This document shows positions 60,719 through 64,000 of a DNA stretch of 64,000 bases, piece by piece. The first letter of the stretch is position 1. Each line of letters starts with the position of its first letter. The stretch is from positions 56,823 to 120,822 of the forward strand of contig DATMFK010000028.1 in NCBI GenBank assembly GCA_035556195.1, in the 5' to 3' direction. Below the pieces are notes generated by a model. The model saw only the letters and a program-made list of their open reading frames with translations, was not told the origin of the DNA and did no database searches. Source of the stretch: G016756615 sp035556195. GTDB lineage: Bacteria; Pseudomonadota; Alphaproteobacteria; Rhizobiales; Rhizobiaceae. Position numbers and translations under genes: made by a program.

Positions 60719-61626
60719 GCACGATAGCTTTGTCCGAAGGCCGCGCAGATCCATCGATCGAGACCGGAGCAGCGGAGATATCCGGCCATCACGGTAGCCT
60801 CAGCCGCCGCACATCGCTGCTGCTTATCGCGCCGCTCGGCATTCTCCTGGCGGCGGTGTTCTTCCTGCCGATCGCGAATTTCCTGCTGCGCAGCGTATTC
60901 GATCCGGATCTGACGTTGTCGCACTATGCCAGCCTGTTCGCAGAACCGCTCTACCTGCGCATACTACTGCGAACGCTGTGGATCGCTCTGGCGACCACGG
61001 GGCTCACGCTCGTCCTTGGATATCCCATCGCACTCCTGATGACGCGGCTTAACGGGGTTTGGGCAGCGGCAGTGAGCTTGTGCGTAGTCATCCCACTCTG
61101 GACATCCGTGCTGGTGCGATCCTACGCGTGGATCGTGCTCCTGCAGCGTAACGGCCTTGTCAACCAGGGGCTTCAGCAACTCGGTTTGATCGAGCGGCCG
61201 CTGCAACTGCTGCATACGGACGGAGCGGTCCTCATCGCCATGACGCAAGTGCTGCTGCCATTCATGGTGCTGCCGGTCTACGCCACGCTGCGCAACATCT
61301 CTCCCGATCTCGTCCGGGCTGCGCACAATCTGGGAGCCGGCCGGTTCCGCGCCTTCCTGGCGATAACGGTACCATTGAGCCTGCCCGGCGCGGCCGCCGG
61401 GGCAGTTATGATCTTCGTGCTTGCTCTCGGGTTTTACATCACGCCCGCTCTCGTCGGCGGCCCACGCACATTGATGATCGCGACGCTGATCTCGCAGCAG
61501 GCTACCGAGCTGTCCAATTGGCCATTCGCAGCGGCGCTGTCGGTCGTTCTTCTTCTGATGTCACTGTGCGTGACCTTGGCATTCAAGCGCCTGCTTGGCG
61601 TCGACCGGATTGTGCATCATGGCTGA
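60715..61626 (+). CDS. Spermidine/putrescine-type ABC transporter permease, PotB-like
   Basis: The 303-residue membrane protein has six hydrophobic helices, LLLIAPLGILLAAVFFLPIA, a Pot-type ARTLWIALATTGLTLVLGYP-like stretch (ILLRTLWIALATTGLTLVLG) and the EAA loop RAAHNLGAGRFRAFLAITVP. It overlaps the second permease by eight bases. Confidence 0.92.
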   Translation: MSTIALSEGRADPSIETGAAEISGHHGSLSRRTSLLLIAPLGILLAAVFFLPIANFLLRSVFDPDLTLSHYASLFAEPLYLRILLRTLWIALATTGLTLVLGYPIALLMTRLNGVWAAAVSLCVVIPLWTSVLVRSYAWIVLLQRNGLVNQGLQQLGLIERPLQLLHTDGAVLIAMTQVLLPFMVLPVYATLRNISPDLVRAAHNLGAGRFRAFLAITVPLSLPGAAAGAVMIFVLALGFYITPALVGGPRTLMIATLISQQATELSNWPFAAALSVVLLLMSLCVTLAFKRLLGVDRIVHHG

Positions 61627-62410
61627 GACGCTTGGCAGATGGATAGGACGGTCGGCTATCGGTCTCCTGGTCGGCTTCATCCTCGCCCTTCTCATCGTGC
61701 CGACATTGCTGGTTATTCCCATGTCGGTCAGTTCGACGTCGTATCTGCGCCTGCCGCCATCGGGTTTTTCGCTGCGCTGGTACCAGGCCTATTTCCAGGA
61801 CGCGGAGTGGATGGCCGCCACCTGGTTCTCGCTGAAGATCGCGACCTTGACGACCGTCACGGCGACGATCATCGGCGTCATGGCTTCCGTGGCTCTGGTT
61901 CGAGGGCGCATACCTGCGCGGGAAACGGTTCAGGCACTCATCCTCGCGCCACTGATCGTGCCGCATATCATCGTGGCACTGGCGCTCTATCTGCAATTCG
62001 CGCCGCTGCATCTGGTTGGCTCCACGACAGGCTTTGTACTTGCTCACACTGCGCTGGCGGTTCCTTATGTGGTCCTGATCGTCTCGGCTGCGTTGACCCG
62101 CCTCGACAAGTCTCTCGAGATGGCCGCGCTCAGCCTTGGAGCGTCGCCCTTGCGCGCCTTCTTCGAGGTAACCGCACCTTTGACGGCACCGGCCATCTTC
62201 GCGGGAGCGATCTTCGCATTCCTGGCCTCGTTCGACGAAACGATTGTCTCGTTCTTCCTGTCGGGCGTCGACAACAAAACGCTCACGCGAAAGCTCTTCG
62301 AGGACATCGACTTCAACCTGTCGCCGATCATCGCGGCCATATCGACGATCATCATCGTGGCGACCATCGCCATCATGAGCGTCGGCCAATTCGCACGGAA
62401 AATCCGATAG
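61619..62410 (+). CDS. Spermidine/putrescine-type ABC transporter permease, PotC-like
   Basis: The 263-residue membrane protein has six helices and the EAA loop EMAALSLGASPLRAFFEVTA, with FAFLASFDETIVSFFLSG near the C-terminus, a PotC-like feature. The ATG at 61619 lies within the end of the preceding gene (CATCATGGCTGA). Confidence 0.92.
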   Translation: MAETLGRWIGRSAIGLLVGFILALLIVPTLLVIPMSVSSTSYLRLPPSGFSLRWYQAYFQDAEWMAATWFSLKIATLTTVTATIIGVMASVALVRGRIPARETVQALILAPLIVPHIIVALALYLQFAPLHLVGSTTGFVLAHTALAVPYVVLIVSAALTRLDKSLEMAALSLGASPLRAFFEVTAPLTAPAIFAGAIFAFLASFDETIVSFFLSGVDNKTLTRKLFEDIDFNLSPIIAAISTIIIVATIAIMSVGQFARKIR

Positions 62411-62438
62411 AGCGAGCCAGTCAGAGAGGAGATGAACC

Positions 62439-63506
62439 TTGAGCAACACCCGACGTCTGCGCAGACACCCAGCACTGCACCTCGCGAGCGTTACCGCCAT
62501 CTTGGCGCTTCTCGCCGCACCGGCGTTCGCACAATCCGAGGACGAACTCGTGATCGTCACCTCGGGGGGCACGTTCGAGAAAGCTCTCCAGCAAAACTTC
62601 TACGACGCTTTCACGGCGCAGACCGGCATCAAGATCCGCGCCGTGTCGGCGAGCTATTCCGAACAGTGGGCGAAGGCCCGCGCCATGGCCGAGTCCGGGC
62701 AAGCTGAATGGGACATCGTCACCGTGGGCATCGGCGAGGATGCGGCAAACGCGGATCTGCTCGACAAGCTCGATTGCGCCGGAATGCCGAATATCCAGAC
62801 CAATGCCATAGACGGCGCTTGCCGTGAATACACGCTTTTGCGCACGATCGGGGGCACTGTACTTGCCTACAACGTCGACGACTTCAAGGAGAAGACCCCA
62901 TCCGGCTGGGCGGACTTCTGGAATACGGTCGAGTTTCCTGGGCCACGCGCCATGCCCAATTACGGCGCTCCCTACGTGCCGATCGCGATCGCCCTTCGGG
63001 CGGACGGCGTTCCGCTCGACGAGATCCGCTCCCGCCCACTTGATATCGACCGGGGCCTGGCGAAGCTTGATCAGATCAAGCCTGAGGTCTCGATCTGGTG
63101 GAAAACGGGGGATCAGAGCCAGCAGGCCTTCCGCAACGGTGACGCCACGATGGCGATGATGTGGTCCGGGCGGGCTATGCAGCTCAAAGAGGCCGGGGAG
63201 CCCATCGATGTCGTTTGGGACAGCGCTTCGGCGGAACTCAGCTCCTGGGGTATCCTGAAATCAGCCCGCCACAAGGAAGCAGCCAAAGCATTCCTGGAAT
63301 TCTTCGTGACCCGGCCGGAAGCGCACCTCGCCTTTTCTTCGCAGGTTTACTGGGACACCGTGAATCGTGGAGCCCTCGAGAAGACATATGGCTCGGCCGA
63401 GACCTTCACGCAGCGGCTCCAGAATATGATCATCTATGATTCCGCCTGGCTGTCGCAAAAACGCGCCGAAATGACCACACGCTGGAACGACTGGATAAGC
63501 CGCTAA
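62439..63506 (+). CDS. Polyamine-type ABC transporter binding protein
   Basis: The 355-residue precursor has a signal peptide (LASVTAILALLAAPAFAQS). The PotD/PotF-like fold shows in DELVIVTSGGTFEKALQQNF, WDIVTVGIGEDAANADLLDK, TIGGTVLAYNVDDFKEKTPS and AFRNGDATMAMMWSGRAMQL. The start is TTG at 62439 with GAGGAG about ten bases upstream. It supplies the substrate to the permeases at 60715 and 61619. Confidence 0.9.
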   Translation: MSNTRRLRRHPALHLASVTAILALLAAPAFAQSEDELVIVTSGGTFEKALQQNFYDAFTAQTGIKIRAVSASYSEQWAKARAMAESGQAEWDIVTVGIGEDAANADLLDKLDCAGMPNIQTNAIDGACREYTLLRTIGGTVLAYNVDDFKEKTPSGWADFWNTVEFPGPRAMPNYGAPYVPIAIALRADGVPLDEIRSRPLDIDRGLAKLDQIKPEVSIWWKTGDQSQQAFRNGDATMAMMWSGRAMQLKEAGEPIDVVWDSASAELSSWGILKSARHKEAAKAFLEFFVTRPEAHLAFSSQVYWDTVNRGALEKTYGSAETFTQRLQNMIIYDSAWLSQKRAEMTTRWNDWISR

Positions 63507-63537
63507 CCTTAAGAGACACTGATCACTGAGCTGACAA

Positions 63538-63557
63538 GCGCCGCACAGTCCCGGCGC
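63538..63557 (+). terminator. Stem-loop after the polyamine-type ABC operon
   Basis: GCGCCG and CGGCGC pair over six bases around an eight-base loop, 32 bases after the last stop codon. No T-run follows, so strength is uncertain. Confidence 0.4.
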
Positions 63558-63559
63558 AA

Positions 63560-64000
63560 CGACGTCCCGCATGCTGCGACAAGTGCTCTCGGCCATATGG
63601 CGTCCACGGCGCAGCCATCGCCTTGTTCTGGTTTCGATGGCGACCTCGCCGATCGCTAAGCGCAGCGGTTCGTCCTTGAGGGAGGCACCGCGATGGGCGT
63701 GGTTTGCGATGTCGCCGATGAGGCGCAGGTCGCAGCGATCGTCGATCGCGCGGTCGCAGAATACGGACGGCTCGATATGGCCTTCAACAACGCCGGCATC
63801 CAAGTGCCCCCGTCCGATGCCGCCGACGAGCCGCTCGATAGCTTCGAGCGGGTCACCGCCGTCAACCAACGCGGCGTGTGGGCGTGCATGAAGCACGAAC
63901 TCCGCGTCATGCGCGGGCAAGGTTCCGGTGCGATCGTCAACTGCTCGTCGCTCGGCGGCCTGGTCGGCCTGCCCCGACGCGCTTCCTATCACGGCACAAA
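63560..64000 (+). pseudogene. Short-chain dehydrogenase, damaged N-terminus, cut by the right edge
   Basis: From about 63685 a clean frame reads EGGTAMGVVCDVADEAQVAA, then GRLDMAFNNAGIQVPPSDAA, MRGQGSGAIVNCSSLGGLVG and SYHGTK at the edge, giving NAG, the catalytic Ser and YxxxK. Upstream the cofactor-binding part is only recognisable as pieces in several frames (TSALGHMAST, GAAIALFWF, DLADR-stop), so the start and GxxxGxG motif are broken. The rest lies outside the window. Confidence 0.7.

Noticed and set aside
1..64000. tRNA genes, rRNA genes, CRISPR arrays and riboswitches
   Set aside because: Intergenic regions were read for cloverleaf-type stems, regularly spaced repeats and known leader folds; none was convincing.

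Overview
The window is about 62-65% GC and packed with catabolic operons, each carrying its own transporter and regulator. Codon use, ATGA-type gene overlaps and the gene families (BMP and Frc-type ABC systems, Bug/TctC proteins, SoxBDAG with PurU, GlxA-type AraC regulators, hydantoinase HyuA/HyuB) all point to an alphaproteobacterium. The likeliest group is Rhizobiales/Hyphomicrobiales of the Mesorhizobium-Aminobacter kind. No rRNA, tRNA, CRISPR array or intact transposase was seen. The content looks like an accessory catabolic region or megaplasmid segment rather than core chromosome.

Layout. 0-1.3 kb: an ECF sigma factor cut by the left edge and a secreted pentapeptide-repeat protein. 1.6-5.7 kb (minus): a sugar ABC transporter (ATPase, binding protein, permease) between a decayed short-chain dehydrogenase and a ROK-regulator remnant. 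5.8-16.5 kb (minus): a tightly overlapped ten-gene operon of XRE regulator, HyuA, HyuB, small zinc-ribbon subunit, XRE-cupin regulator, cysteine amidohydrolase and a complete BMP-family ABC importer. 16.5-22.5 kb: a scar zone with a broken PIN toxin gene, a TrbI fragment, an ArsR/AHSA1/SnoaL group with inverted repeats, an excisionase-type HTH gene with an alpha/beta hydrolase, an AT-rich stretch with a guaA-3'-end-like motif, and a decayed aldehyde dehydrogenase.

22.5-31.8 kb: a meta-cleavage pathway for a (hydroxyphenyl)propionate-like aromatic (MhpA, MhpB, MhpC, hydratase, HpcH/HpaI-type aldolase). It includes a tripartite tricarboxylate transporter (TctABC) and an IclR regulator in the middle. 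32.4-33.3 kb: remnants of a ThiF/E1-like gene and a DUF6527-like gene, a possible relic of a bacterial ubiquitin-like conjugation operon. 33.4-40.8 kb: a LysR gene and an oligopeptide-type ABC operon ending in an HDAC-like amidohydrolase. 41.2-51.3 kb: a polar amino-acid ABC transporter with agmatinase-family ureohydrolase and aldehyde dehydrogenase (minus), divergent from a MmgE/PrpD protein, an M19 dipeptidase homologue and a class III aminotransferase (plus). 51.4-58.5 kb: heterotetrameric sarcosine oxidase plus PurU with a divergent GlxA-type regulator. 58.6-63.5 kb: a LysR regulator divergent from a spermidine/putrescine-type ABC operon. The right edge cuts a damaged short-chain dehydrogenase.

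How it fits together. Much of the window handles small nitrogenous compounds: cyclic ureides, guanidino compounds, polyamines and methylated amino acids. The hydantoinase operon could deliver sarcosine from N-methylhydantoin, and the sarcosine oxidase operon 36 kb away would consume it. The HDAC-like enzyme, agmatinase, transaminase, aldehyde dehydrogenase and Pot transporter would suit polyamine or guanidine breakdown. These links are inferences from gene content. Two 44-bp elements, 37/44 identical, lie upstream of the oligopeptide ABC and amino-acid ABC operons and suggest shared control.
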